Origin: Sedimentisphaerales bacterium
GTDB taxonomy: Bacteria; Planctomycetota; Phycisphaerae; Sedimentisphaerales; SG8-4
Reading direction: 5' to 3'
NCBI GenBank assembly: GCA_016928975.1
Contig: JAFGJR010000143.1
Coordinates: forward strand, 1-36,847
DNA: 36,847 nt
The position numbers and the translations under genes are program-made. The notes below the pieces were generated by a model. It had not been told where the DNA came from and did no database searches. It saw only the letters and a program-made list of their open reading frames with translations. Below are positions 1 through 7,871 of this stretch, piece by piece. The stretch's first letter is position 1. Every line of letters begins with the position of its first letter.

Positions 1-193
1 AGCCTCTATCACAGCGGTCTGTGGAGTACGTACTGGAAAGCCGAGCGAGCAGCCGCGTGAGATTGCCAGGATTCCTCCTCGCACACGGTCCCCAGTGGTC
101 CCCAGGAAGTGGGATTTTCTTCTTGAGGTGGTAGAAGACATCGGCTAACCTGCCAGTATTTGGGCTTTCCAGGGAGTTGCTTGCTTGTAAGCT
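1..193. other. Upstream spacer of the methyltransferase gene
   Basis: No gene is supported here. A TAA stop at 188-190 lies in frame just before the first ATG of the next gene, so that gene does not extend further left. I see no clear promoter and no strong Shine-Dalgarno sequence. Confidence 0.5.
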
Positions 194-3100
194 ATGTGTA
201 GATTGCTTGACCTGACTTGCGAACGGCTTGGCTGGCCGGCCAAGAAGGACATCATGTACCCGACGGGGACCGGCCCCCGGGTCATAGCGGACTTGGCGAG
301 ACGCAAGATCGGGACAGCCATTGAACGTCAACACGCGCGAGTCGACGTTGGTATACTGGCCACGGATCCAAACTCAAACCGGACCGAGGATCCGCTGGCC
401 ATCGTCTGTGACTTCGACAGGCCCACTAACGACGATGTACTTAAGGAGACGCACAGGCTGACATGGAGCTTCTCTCGCTCACCCATGTTGGTCACCGTCG
501 AGCCAAATCTCCTGAGAGTCTGGACCTGCTGGCGTAGACCCCAGGAGGAATTACCCAAGCTCAAGGTAGAAGAACTGCGGACCGGCCTGTTTGACAGCAG
601 CCCCCTATCAGAACGGGTCGCGAGGAGCCTGCAATGGGTCGAATTGACATCGGGGAGTTTCTTCCGAAATCCACACTATTCAAGGTATTTCCATCGCGAT
701 CAGCGTGCCGACCAGTTGATGCTCAACGATTTGAGAGTTCTTCGAGAGCGTCTTCTTCACGCTAAGCCAGAACTGCCAGAAGACATCTGCCACGATCTAC
801 TTGCCCGTGTGATCTTCATTGAATTCCTGTTCCAAAGAAAGGATTCCCAGGGTAATGCCGCGCTTAATGAGGATGTTTTGAGCAACCTGCATGAGAAGGG
901 TGTTCTGTCCAAACCCTACAAGGACCTCGTGAGTATCTTGAGGAGTCACACTGATACATACGGGTTCTTCAGGGAGCTTAACAGCAGATTCAATGGCGAC
1001 TTGTTCCCAGGCAAGGGCCAGACCGACGAGATGCGGGAGCGGGAATGGGCTGCTGAGATGTGTCACGTCAAGCAAGATCCACATCTACGACTGCTTGCGG
1101 AATTCGTCAGCGGGAAGATGGAGATGACAACAGGTCAATTCTGTCTCTGGAGGAGATATGCTTTTGATGCCATTCCTCTTGAATTCATTTCGAGCATCTA
1201 CGAGGAATTTGTCACCAGAAAGAAGGAGGTGGAAAACGATGTAGAAGGTCAGGTACTCGAGGATGCAGCCACTGGAGCTCACTACACGCCGAGCCATCTT
1301 GTCGATTTGGTGCTTGACGAGGTGCTCCCATGGGACGGTAGTGAATGGGACGTTAGAGTGTTGGATCCCGCATGCGGCTCCGGCATCTTCTTGGTCAAGG
1401 CGTTCCAGCGCATGGTCGAGAGATGGAAGAAGGCGAGAGGAAAACTCAGCGTTGCCGATCTACGCCACTTGCTGAAGAACAATCTCTTCGGGGTAGACAA
1501 GGAACGGAATGCAGTTCGGGTGGCATCGTTCAGCCTATATCTGGCAATGTGCGATGAGATCGAACCCAAGTTCATATGGCAGAAGAACGTGTCATTCCCA
1601 CGTCTCCGCGACAAGAACCTCGTCAGGTCGGACTTCTTCGGCGAGGACAGGGACGGATTCTGCACGACTCGTGATCAGGGGACATATCATTGTGTCGTGG
1701 GAAATGCGCCCTGGGGCTATGCAACTGAAACTGGTAAGAGCAAGGAATGGGCTGCCTTGTGGGGCTGGAATACCCCCAACCGCAATATAGGCCCTCTTTT
1801 CCTCTGCAAGGCTGCCCGCTTGGCCAAGCCCAACGGCAAAATCGCCATGTTGCAGCCCGCTGGAGCGATGCTATTCAACAGAGATTCAACGGCGATGGCG
1901 TTCCGTCAGAAGTTGTTCTCAACGTGCGGTGTTGAGAAGATCGTCAACCTATCGTTGCTCCGCTTTGGCCTGTTCAGAAATGCGGTGTCGCCGGCCTGCA
2001 TGATTGTCATGCGCCCAGGTGATCCGCTGCAGACACCAATTGTCTACGAATGCCCAAAGCCCAAGCGCACCAGGGAAGATGAATACAGCTTGGTGGTAGA
2101 GCCATCCGATGGCAGCTTCGTCGAACCGGAGGAGGCTGCAACTGATCCGTTCGTCTGGACCGTGTTGGCATGGGGTGGTCCGCGAGATCTTCAACTCATT
2201 CGCAAGCTCCGTCAGAGACCATACTCTACGATTGCTGAACTGGAGAAGAAGGGACGTCTGCGCGGCGGAAACGGGTTCAAACGCGGGATTCGTCGGGCGC
2301 GATCCCGTCCGGAATCGCTCAGACTCCCGATACTAGAGGACCATGATTTCTGGCATAGACTGCCGATGGCAGCCGACACGCGAGGATTCCCTCGAAATAT
2401 AAACCCGATGTTTGAGAGAATCAGGGACATAGATGAAAACTACACGCTTCCGCTTCTGATAATGAAGGAATCGTGGACAGTGGAAGCTAAGCGATTCAGA
2501 GCGGCAGTAGTCGAACCGGAGGGTTTCGGCGCTGACAAGCTGCTGTTTTCGCAGTCCTTCAACGGGATTAGGAGCGTCGGAACAAACGGATATGACGTAC
2601 ACACTATCGCTCTTGCCGTTAACAGTACTCTTGCCGTTTACTATTTCCTACTGAGCAGCGCACGCATGGGCAATTACCGTCCAGCGCTATTGCTGGATGA
2701 CCTGCGGGAGTTCCCGTTACCTGCGTCTGTCAAGATGAGTCCAGCGGAGTCTATGGCTATGACGGAATCCGCTATCGATGATCGAGTCAAGGCAATGTAC
2801 CGGCTGAACGATGCGGAATGGGTGCTGATCGAAGATATGTTTCTCTATACCCTGAGAGACTTCAAGGAGGGCATGGATTCGCCTGGTCGGCAGCCGACGC
2901 GAGCGAAGGCTGACATGCGAGAAGAAACGGGAAGCGAACGTGTATTGCGCGAGTACTACGAGTATTTCGCTCGTGTCTTCCGCGCTGGCTTCGGGAGCGA
3001 AATGAAGCTGTCTGCGACGATTTTTGACGAAGCGATGTCGGCGCCTCTGCCGGTACGTTTGATGGCCATACACCTCGATCCGCCGGGCGAGCCTTTTGTC

Positions 3101-3376
3101 AGGCTCGAGACGATTGACTCTGCCAACCTAGTTCGGCGTCTCACTGAATTGAACGCGAAGTTCCTAGAGTCGAATGATCCCCGCAACGGCGGAATTTTCT
3201 ACCAGCGAGTGGCACGCATATATGACGCAATACCGATCAGCGGAACGCAAGTCCCAACCGTGTTTCTCTTGAAACCCGATCAGGTACGGTACTGGACACG
3301 ATCTGCGGCGCTTAGGGACGCGGACGAAATAGCGAGAGACATCATGCTTTGGCGAGAAGCATCTGAGGGCAAGTAG
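194..3376 (+). CDS. N6-adenine DNA methyltransferase, type IIG/Eco57I-like
   Basis: A 1060-residue protein with an S-adenosylmethionine-binding motif I, DPACGSGIFL, at residues 391-400, and a catalytic motif IV, GNAPWGY, at 503-509 (a variant of NPPY). This order is that of gamma-class N6-adenine methyltransferases in type I and type IIG systems. The first 120 residues could be a degenerate nuclease-like or link domain. Residues 180-380 look helical, as in Eco57I/PglX-type enzymes. The last 350 residues probably hold target recognition. The start is the first ATG after an in-frame stop at 188-190; an ATG at 254 is an alternative. The small nuclease-like gene starts 22 bases downstream, so the two are probably co-transcribed. 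The enzyme presumably methylates adenine in a specific site. Whether it also cuts DNA cannot be seen, because no intact PD-(D/E)XK motif is obvious in it. Confidence 0.85.
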   Translation: MCRLLDLTCERLGWPAKKDIMYPTGTGPRVIADLARRKIGTAIERQHARVDVGILATDPNSNRTEDPLAIVCDFDRPTNDDVLKETHRLTWSFSRSPMLVTVEPNLLRVWTCWRRPQEELPKLKVEELRTGLFDSSPLSERVARSLQWVELTSGSFFRNPHYSRYFHRDQRADQLMLNDLRVLRERLLHAKPELPEDICHDLLARVIFIEFLFQRKDSQGNAALNEDVLSNLHEKGVLSKPYKDLVSILRSHTDTYGFFRELNSRFNGDLFPGKGQTDEMREREWAAEMCHVKQDPHLRLLAEFVSGKMEMTTGQFCLWRRYAFDAIPLEFISSIYEEFVTRKKEVENDVEGQVLEDAATGAHYTPSHLVDLVLDEVLPWDGSEWDVRVLDPACGSGIFLVKAFQRMVERWKKARGKLSVADLRHLLKNNLFGVDKERNAVRVASFSLYLAMCDEIEPKFIWQKNVSFPRLRDKNLVRSDFFGEDRDGFCTTRDQGTYHCVVGNAPWGYATETGKSKEWAALWGWNTPNRNIGPLFLCKAARLAKPNGKIAMLQPAGAMLFNRDSTAMAFRQKLFSTCGVEKIVNLSLLRFGLFRNAVSPACMIVMRPGDPLQTPIVYECPKPKRTREDEYSLVVEPSDGSFVEPEEAATDPFVWTVLAWGGPRDLQLIRKLRQRPYSTIAELEKKGRLRGGNGFKRGIRRARSRPESLRLPILEDHDFWHRLPMAADTRGFPRNINPMFERIRDIDENYTLPLLIMKESWTVEAKRFRAAVVEPEGFGADKLLFSQSFNGIRSVGTNGYDVHTIALAVNSTLAVYYFLLSSARMGNYRPALLLDDLREFPLPASVKMSPAESMAMTESAIDDRVKAMYRLNDAEWVLIEDMFLYTLRDFKEGMDSPGRQPTRAKADMREETGSERVLREYYEYFARVFRAGFGSEMKLSATIFDEAMSAPLPVRLMAIHLDPPGEPFVRLETIDSANLVRRLTELNAKFLESNDPRNGGIFYQRVARIYDAIPISGTQVPTVFLLKPDQVRYWTRSAALRDADEIARDIMLWREASEGK

Positions 3377-3397
3377 ATGCGTGAGGAGACATTGTAG

Positions 3398-4066
3398 GTG
3401 GCGAGACGAACGTATACGGAAAGACGATGGCCAGACACGCCCGAATTCAATTCGGTATTGCGGGCACTGAAGACGGGTGGTTCGATAAGACTCCTGGAAC
3501 TTGCCTGGCAGGGGTATGATCGTTTCTGTATCGAAGCGCTGTGCGATATGGATTGTTCCCTCGAAGATGAAGATCTGGAAAGGGACATCACGGAGCATCT
3601 CGAGTTGATGATCTCGGATATGATGAGCGGGTACGAGCCCTTTTGGGTTCAGCACGGTCCCTATGAGCGAGAGAGTCGCGTGGGAGGGGGCGCACAACCT
3701 CCACAGTATGACCTCGCGTTCAAGCTGCGCTGCAACCCGCGCATCATGTGGCCTTTGGAGGCGAAGGTTCTCAGGACAGATGGGAGTGTGCCCGAGTACA
3801 CGGAGGGATTGAAGTCGAATTTCCTAACCTGTCGCTATTCACCTTTTTCGAACGAGGCGGGCATGCTCGGTTACCTATTGTCGGGCACCCCGGAAAGAGC
3901 GTTCGACAGCATTGCGAAGAAAGGCGGCTGGGAGCTGGCTCGCCATGAGCACTTTCCTAACCGTGACCACAGGACGTCCGATCACAAGCGAACAGTGCCA
4001 CCGGGAAAAGCATACCCTGTTGATTTTCGGTGTCATCACATGATTTTCCGGCTGACAGAGACGTAG
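3398..4066 (+). CDS. Putative PD-(D/E)XK-fold nuclease partner of the methyltransferase
   Basis: A 222-residue protein of no family I can name. It contains D105 in the strand QYDLAF and then WPLEAKVL with E121-A-K123. That spacing and pattern is typical of the PD-(D/E)XK nuclease core, in which the Asp and the ExK bind the metal. E67 or E80 could be the preceding helical acidic residue. The start is a GTG at 3398 with GAGGAG about ten bases upstream; an overlapping ATG at 3377 stops after six codons. The position 22 bases behind a large adenine methyltransferase suggests it is the restriction subunit or an accessory defence protein. The nuclease assignment rests on motif spacing only. It could also be a specificity or regulatory subunit. 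Confidence 0.55.
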   Translation: MARRTYTERRWPDTPEFNSVLRALKTGGSIRLLELAWQGYDRFCIEALCDMDCSLEDEDLERDITEHLELMISDMMSGYEPFWVQHGPYERESRVGGGAQPPQYDLAFKLRCNPRIMWPLEAKVLRTDGSVPEYTEGLKSNFLTCRYSPFSNEAGMLGYLLSGTPERAFDSIAKKGGWELARHEHFPNRDHRTSDHKRTVPPGKAYPVDFRCHHMIFRLTET

Positions 4067-4440
4067 AGAGGGCTTCACGGCACAACTCAGGATAGAGCCT
4101 GGTGCACGGCCGGTACGATTCTTCTGATTGTTGCCACCGGAGGCGGGCACAATGCATTGCGGCTGGGAGGAATCAGCCGAAATAGGAATGTGAAATGCTG
4201 GGATGTCAGAAGCTCCCGCCTGAGGCGGAATCGAAATCCGAGGCGCGAAATCCGAAATCTAAATCCAGTAGTCGGTAGGCGGTAGTCAGTAGCCGTGGGG
4301 AAGAGGGTAGGTAGTTGCTGGTTGATGGTTGACAGTCAGGAATCGGCTTTGCTCTGCGGTGAGAAGACGAGTTGTCAGTTTCCGGTTGTCGGTTGGTGGA
4401 GGGGTCGGGGATCGGGTGTCAAGAGTCTGGCGGGGCGTGC
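4067..4440. repeat. Gene-free spacer with simple repeats
   Basis: No coding sequence is supported. The spacer holds a short perfect hairpin, CCGCC-TGA-GGCGG, near 4217-4229, followed by tandem GAAATCCGA-like words up to about 4265. After that come loosely repeated words such as GTAGTCAGTAG, GTTGACAGTCAGG and GTTGTCAGTTTCCGGTTGTC. Similar GTTGCCAGTTGTCAATTGG words recur at about 4845-4865, on the other side of the toxin-antitoxin remnant, so that remnant lies inside a repeat-rich spacer. Confidence 0.5.
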
Positions 4441-4545
4441 GTTACCCGTCGGGGATTGATCGGAGACGGTGACCGCGTCCTGGCCGGCGGCACGGAGAAG
4501 GTCCACGGCCTATCACGGGAGGTTCTCATCCGTTTTGAACCTCAT
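4441..4545 (-). pseudogene. Remnant of a DUF5615 (PIN-like) toxin gene
   Basis: Reading the minus strand from the ATG at 4545-4543 gives MRFKTDENLP, two adjacent stop codons (TGA at 4515-4513, TAG at 4512-4510), then AVDLLRAAGQDAVTVSDQ in the same frame. This matches the conserved start of DUF5615 PIN-like toxins: an M-[RK]-F-x-x-D-E-N-L-P opening followed by LLRxAGHDAVTV. After about 35 codons the similarity is lost, so the C-terminal half with its remaining acidic residues is gone. The ATG lies nine bases behind the stop of the DUF433 antitoxin gene, the usual antitoxin-then-toxin order. The gene is therefore broken by two in-frame stops and a 3' truncation. Confidence 0.75.
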
Positions 4546-4554
4546 GGTCGGTTC

Positions 4555-4782
4555 CTATCTCGGCAGGCTGAAGACGCGTTCGTGCGACAGATCGGCGGCG
4601 TAGACGATGGCCGCACGCACGGCTTCCGCCGTCAAGCCCGGATGGCCGGCCACGACCTGCTCGATGCTCAGGCCGTCGGCCAGGTCGTCGAGGATCACCG
4701 AGATCATGATTCGCGTGCCCTTGATACGGGCCCTCCCGTGGCATACCTCAGGGTCCACCGCAATGTAGTCTGACCAGTCCAT
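4555..4782 (-). CDS. DUF433 antitoxin
   Basis: A 75-residue protein starting MDWSDYIAVDPEVCHGRARI and continuing with the typical DUF433 core: a GTRI strand-turn, then DDLADGLSIEQV and HPGLTAEAVRAAIVYAAD helices that form a winged-helix-like fold. DUF433 proteins are normally the antitoxin in DUF433/DUF5615 pairs, where they bind DNA and neutralise a PIN-like toxin. The start used is the ATG at 4782; a GTG two codons upstream is possible. The toxin partner directly downstream is a pseudogene, so this antitoxin is now an orphan and may be a decaying relic. The reading frame itself looks intact. Confidence 0.85.
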   Translation of the reverse strand: MDWSDYIAVDPEVCHGRARIKGTRIMISVILDDLADGLSIEQVVAGHPGLTAEAVRAAIVYAADLSHERVFSLPR

Positions 4783-4957
4783 GCCCACAGTCTACAGGAG
4801 AAGCCCATTTGAGTAAAGCCGACAGCACACAGGAGAAAGCCGGCAGTTGCCAGTTGTCAATTGGCGAGTTGGATTCCCACTGCCCGATCAGAGCCTGCTC
4901 CTGACTCGATCAGGGGTCGAAGACAAGCTTCGCGGGAATGATGTGCCGGGGCTGGGG

Positions 4958-6004
4958 CTATGGGACGACGAAGGTGTCGTCGTCGGAGGCGGGTCGTTCG
5001 CTGCCGTTGACTCGGCAGCCGCAGGACATGTTTCGGAGGGTGAAGATGTCGTCGTCGGAGACGCTGGTGCGGCGGGTGCGGGCGAACTCGGCGGAGCCGT
5101 CGCAGAAGAGGACGTTCTGGCCGTAACCGCGGTGGTTGCGGCTGTTGGCCTTGAGGAGGCTGTTACACAGCTCGATGCTGGGCGAGGCGGAGGTGTCGCG
5201 AGGGAACTGCTCGGAGAGGGGGTTCAGGTCGGCGAGGAAGACCTTCTTGCGGCCGAGGACGGGGCGCGAGGACTGCGGGCCGTCGATGCGGACGCTGAAG
5301 TCGATATGGGAGCGGGACGGGAAATCGTTGTAGTTGGCGACGACGAAGGTGACGGGGTTCGGGGCGGAGCGGTGCGGCCTGGCGGGACAGAGGAACTGGT
5401 CCATGCGGGCGTAGTCGTTCCTGACCAGGAGCCACAGGCGGCGGGCGTTCGAGGGGCTTTCGGGACCCTGGGTGCCGACCCTCCACCAGGAGCCGTCCTC
5501 GGCCATCGTCACGGTCGGGAACCGGCCGTCGTGATCGGCGACATAGCTGGCCAGGCCACCGTAGATGCTGCCGAAATTGGACTGGCAGCGGGACTGCAAC
5601 TGCTTCTGGCGGACCAGGCCGAAGGCGGGCAACAGGACGCTCATGAACAGGACCAGAATGGCGGCCATCGCGAGCACTTCCGTCCAGTTGCGCAGAAAGG
5701 GGACACGCAGGGGCAAGGTCCGGGCCTGTTCGACAGCGAGCAGGCGGTCGAGCTGGCCCTGGCTTCTGGCGATGCGGGCGTGCTCCTTGAGACGCTGGAT
5801 GGTCCGCTCGGCCAGCTCGTCGGGACAGGGCTCGATCTCCACGCTCTCGAGGGGCGACAGGGCGGATCTGAGCAGGTCGTAGAGCTGCGTCGCTTGGTCA
5901 CTGGAGGATAGCAGTTGCTCCGCTTCGGCGGCTTCGTGCTCGCAAGTCATGCCAACAGAGTAATCAAACAACAACTGCTTCTGGGCGTCACTCAACGGCG
6001 TCAT
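4958..6004 (-). CDS. Membrane anti-sigma-like protein with pseudopilin-like (DUF1559-type) periplasmic domain
   Basis: A 348-residue protein. The cytoplasmic N-terminus (about residues 1-105) begins with a helical segment MTPLSDAQKQLLFDYSVG. A single transmembrane helix follows at about 108-130 (VLAMAAILVLFMSVLLPAFG). After it comes SRCQSNFGSIYGGLASYVAD and then DGRFP, the helix-plus-GRFP pattern of DUF1559 and pseudopilin G-like proteins. Near the end is GQNVLFCDGSAEF, resembling the DUF1559 C-terminal motif (H-x9-DG type). The start codon overlaps the stop of the upstream ECF sigma gene (ATGA), so the pair is translationally coupled. The inferred role is to hold the sigma factor at the membrane and release it on an envelope signal. 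No zinc-finger HxxxCxxC motif is visible, so the anti-sigma role rests on topology and gene order. Confidence 0.7.
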   Translation of the reverse strand: MTPLSDAQKQLLFDYSVGMTCEHEAAEAEQLLSSSDQATQLYDLLRSALSPLESVEIEPCPDELAERTIQRLKEHARIARSQGQLDRLLAVEQARTLPLRVPFLRNWTEVLAMAAILVLFMSVLLPAFGLVRQKQLQSRCQSNFGSIYGGLASYVADHDGRFPTVTMAEDGSWWRVGTQGPESPSNARRLWLLVRNDYARMDQFLCPARPHRSAPNPVTFVVANYNDFPSRSHIDFSVRIDGPQSSRPVLGRKKVFLADLNPLSEQFPRDTSASPSIELCNSLLKANSRNHRGYGQNVLFCDGSAEFARTRRTSVSDDDIFTLRNMSCGCRVNGSERPASDDDTFVVP

Positions 6005-6612
6005 TTGACCTCTTTACTCCCAACAGATGCCTTCCAGTCTTTGGCAAACCGGGCCACAGCGGTATGAAGCCTGCTTTTGACGGTGCCAATAGGTATACTC
6101 AACGCCGCAGCAATCTGTTTGTATGAAAATCTCTGGAAGTACGCCAAGATGAGAATTTCGCGGAGGTTGTCCGGCATGTTCGCCATGACGTCATTGACCT
6201 GCTCGGCGGTTTCGTTGCGTTCGACCTCGTCATAAGGGACGACAGTATCGGACGCAAGGGCGTTGAGCACCTCTCCAAAGGACATGTCCTCGCCCTCGGT
6301 CATCGTCCCGATGGGCACGGCACTGGTCCGCTGGCTCTTGCGTAGCGCGTCCTTGGCCTTGTTCGCCGCAATCGTGAACAGCCACGGCCGCAACGGCCGG
6401 TTCGGGTCAAAGCTCTCCCGGCTGGTGAAAAGCTGCAAAAACGTCTCCTGGAACACATCCTCCACGAGGTCCGCCTGGTTCAGAAACTGCTTGAGGAATG
6501 CATAAAGGCCGTTCCGATAGCGGTTTACGATCTCCCGGAAGGCCCCCTCATCGCCCTCTTTGTACCGTTCCAGAAGCTCGGCGTCCGTCAGTTTTTCAAA
6601 GGTACGCACCAT
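6001..6612 (-). CDS. ECF-type RNA polymerase sigma factor
   Basis: A 203-residue sigma-70 family protein. Region 2 (about residues 20-95) includes DVFQETFLQLFTSRESFD and RPWLFTIAANKAKDALRK, which bind core polymerase and the -10 element. Region 4 (about 140-195) is MPDNLREILILAYFQRFSYK followed by the helix-turn-helix IAAALSIPIGTVKSRLHTAV, which binds the -35 element. The acidic linker between them is long (about 45 residues), as in the ECF groups common in planctomycetes. It is the first gene of a two-gene operon with the membrane anti-sigma-like protein, with ATGA overlap. A promoter resembling the housekeeping consensus lies just upstream, suggesting the operon is made by the main sigma factor. 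Confidence 0.92.
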   Translation of the reverse strand: MVRTFEKLTDAELLERYKEGDEGAFREIVNRYRNGLYAFLKQFLNQADLVEDVFQETFLQLFTSRESFDPNRPLRPWLFTIAANKAKDALRKSQRTSAVPIGTMTEGEDMSFGEVLNALASDTVVPYDEVERNETAEQVNDVMANMPDNLREILILAYFQRFSYKQIAAALSIPIGTVKSRLHTAVARFAKDWKASVGSKEVK

Positions 6613-6637
6613 AAACGCTCTTTCTAATCAATACTCC

Positions 6638-6666
6638 ATTATAAGACGCAGGTGCGACGACTGCAA
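6638..6666 (-). promoter_or_regulatory. Housekeeping-type promoter of the sigma/anti-sigma operon
   Basis: On the minus strand a -35 element TTGCAG (6666-6661) and a perfect -10 TATAAT (6643-6638) are separated by 17 bases, 25 bases upstream of the sigma factor ATG. The spacing and the -10 match the sigma-70 consensus closely. Confidence 0.65.
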
Positions 6667-6683
6667 ACCCTGATTTCCCACGG

Positions 6684-6782
6684 TCAAACAGCGTTTTCCC
6701 CCTTCTCCAGCTCCCGACCCGGATCCCGCGGATAGACGACGAACGCAATCACACGTGTGACGGTCGGTGCGATGCGCTTCAT
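6684..6782 (-). CDS. Small membrane peptide, third tandem copy
   Basis: A 32-codon reading frame starting MKRIAPTVTRVIAFVV and ending in a charged tail PRDPGRELEKGENAV. It is preceded by ATTGAGGACAACACCA, almost the same leader as the next gene upstream (CTTGAGGACAGTGGCA), with GAGGA eight to nine bases before the ATG. The N-terminus aligns with that of the 77-residue copy (M-[NK]-R-[MI] then a hydrophobic run with VTRV/MVRV). It is shorter, so it may be a truncated copy. Similarity of leader and start suggests tandem duplication. Function unknown; too short to be certain that it is translated. Confidence 0.4.
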   Translation of the reverse strand: MKRIAPTVTRVIAFVVYPRDPGRELEKGENAV

Positions 6783-6793
6783 TGGTGTTGTCC

Positions 6794-7027
6794 TCAATGA
6801 TCTCCACCTGCGCTGCACCTCCGACCCTGCGACAGGCGACTTGGGATCCCCGGCCGGCGTTCGCGCGAGCGCGACGCGCGACGCGATGCAGATCCGGGAT
6901 CCAAGGGGGTCGCACCGGACAGCCGGGAAGAGACGAACGAGAGCGTGCAGCCCAGCAGCCAGCACCAGAGAGCAATCGTAAGGATAAGAGCGACCACACG
7001 TACCATGATCAGCACCATGCGGTTCAT
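6794..7027 (-). CDS. Small predicted membrane protein, second tandem copy
   Basis: A 77-residue protein that starts MNRMVLIMVRVVALILTIAL and continues with a strongly hydrophobic segment to about residue 32, one transmembrane helix, followed by an arginine- and serine-rich tail. GAGGA stands eight to nine bases upstream of the ATG. The DNA across its start and leader repeats in the next copy downstream. The C-terminal tail is low complexity and may be frameshifted relative to an ancestor. No known family is recognised. It belongs to a run of three small genes behind a ybjQ-type gene on the same strand. Confidence 0.45.
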   Translation of the reverse strand: MNRMVLIMVRVVALILTIALWCWLLGCTLSFVSSRLSGATPLDPGSASRRASRSRERRPGIPSRLSQGRRCSAGGDH

Positions 7028-7130
7028 TGCCACTGTCCTCAAGGATCTCCATTCGCTCCACACTTGCAGCCTCGCGACACGCGGCCTGGGTGCCCTGCCT
7101 GCGCTCGCGGGCTCATGCCTTGTCATGCGG

Positions 7131-7307
7131 TCAAACAGGTCCACGCAAGAGTGGACATGCCACCCGGCCTGCATTGACCACGCCCGGCACGATCCCGGCT
7201 GGCGTATGCCAATGCCCACCCAGCGCGAAGAACGCCGACGCGAGCGACCAGTTGACGAGGAACGTCAACCCGATGAACGTGGCGGCGGTCTCGATGTGTC
7301 GGTTCAT
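7131..7307 (-). CDS. Small predicted membrane protein, first copy, coupled to ybjQ
   Basis: A 58-residue protein starting [20 protein letters not shown], with one hydrophobic helix at about residues 8-30 and a short tail. Its ATG overlaps the TGA stop of the ybjQ-type gene (ATGA), the usual arrangement for translational coupling. The MNR start resembles that of the second small gene downstream. No family is recognised. Membrane location is inferred from hydrophobicity only. Confidence 0.5.
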   Translation of the reverse strand: MNRHIETAATFIGLTFLVNWSLASAFFALGGHWHTPAGIVPGVVNAGRVACPLLRGPV

Positions 7308-7624
7308 TGGATCGTCACCGCGGTGCCGCTGATGCTGACCATGAGCATGGCGCCCTGCGAGCCCACCATCTCGATGTCGATGTCGATTCCGACGATGGCG
7401 TTGGCGCCGAGGGCGGCGGCTTCCTGCTCGATCTCCTCGAATGCGATCTCGCGGGCCTTCCGGAACGCTTTTTCATAAGCCCCGGATCGGCCGCCCACGA
7501 TATCGCGGACGCTCGCCATGATGTCCTTGAAGATGTTGGCGCCGAGGATGGCTTCGCCGTTGACGACTCCGAGGTACTGCGTGATGCGCTTGCCTTCAAT
7601 GCTTGGTGTGGTGGTGCGGATCAT
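7304..7624 (-). CDS. ybjQ: YbjQ/UPF0145 (DUF74) family protein
   Basis: A 106-residue protein matching the whole of UPF0145: an opening with [18 protein letters not shown], then a central helix [20 protein letters not shown] and the conserved core [19 protein letters not shown], ending with a strand that contains [10 protein letters not shown]. Members form pentameric rings of alpha/beta subunits; their cellular function is unknown. The length is normal for the family. The start is an ATG with a GGAGAC ribosome-binding site. It is the first gene of a minus-strand group with three small membrane-peptide genes, and the coupled overlap with the first of them suggests a joint function. Confidence 0.93.
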   Translation of the reverse strand: MIRTTTPSIEGKRITQYLGVVNGEAILGANIFKDIMASVRDIVGGRSGAYEKAFRKAREIAFEEIEQEAAALGANAIVGIDIDIEMVGSQGAMLMVSISGTAVTIQ

Positions 7625-7667
7625 CGTATTGTCTCCTTATATGCTCCAGTAGAATGAGACCTGCTAT

Positions 7668-7764
7668 GTCACCCCCGCGCAGGGCCTGCCCTCGACCCCT
7701 GATCGGGGGCGCCGGTCCAGGAACACTCGATAGGTAGCTGGATTCCCGCCTTCGCGGGAATGAC
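7668..7764. repeat. MITE-like element with GTCAYYCCCGCG inverted ends, copy 1
   Basis: The 97-base element begins GTCACCCCCGCG and ends CGCGGGAATGAC, which are imperfect inverted copies of each other. Its right part, TTCCCGCCTTCGCGGGAA, is a strong hairpin. A second element with the same ends lies at 23419-23512. This matches a widespread class of non-autonomous intergenic repeats that read as HSREGGNP or TPAFAGVT when translated. Confidence 0.65.
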
Positions 7765-7871
7765 ATGGGGCCAGCCTTGCCCTGCCTTCACACTGTCACA
7801 GGCTCACGTCGGTGTTCTCTCCTCTATAGATGTGTGAGAGCGGTCTTTCATCACGGATTCGAAGCGAAAGC

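Noticed and set aside
4847..5911. A long plus-strand frame of 354 codons opposite the anti-sigma-like gene.
   Set aside because: It is the antisense shadow of a GC-rich gene; its sequence is low-complexity G, A, V and E, and the minus-strand protein has recognisable motifs and a coupled partner.
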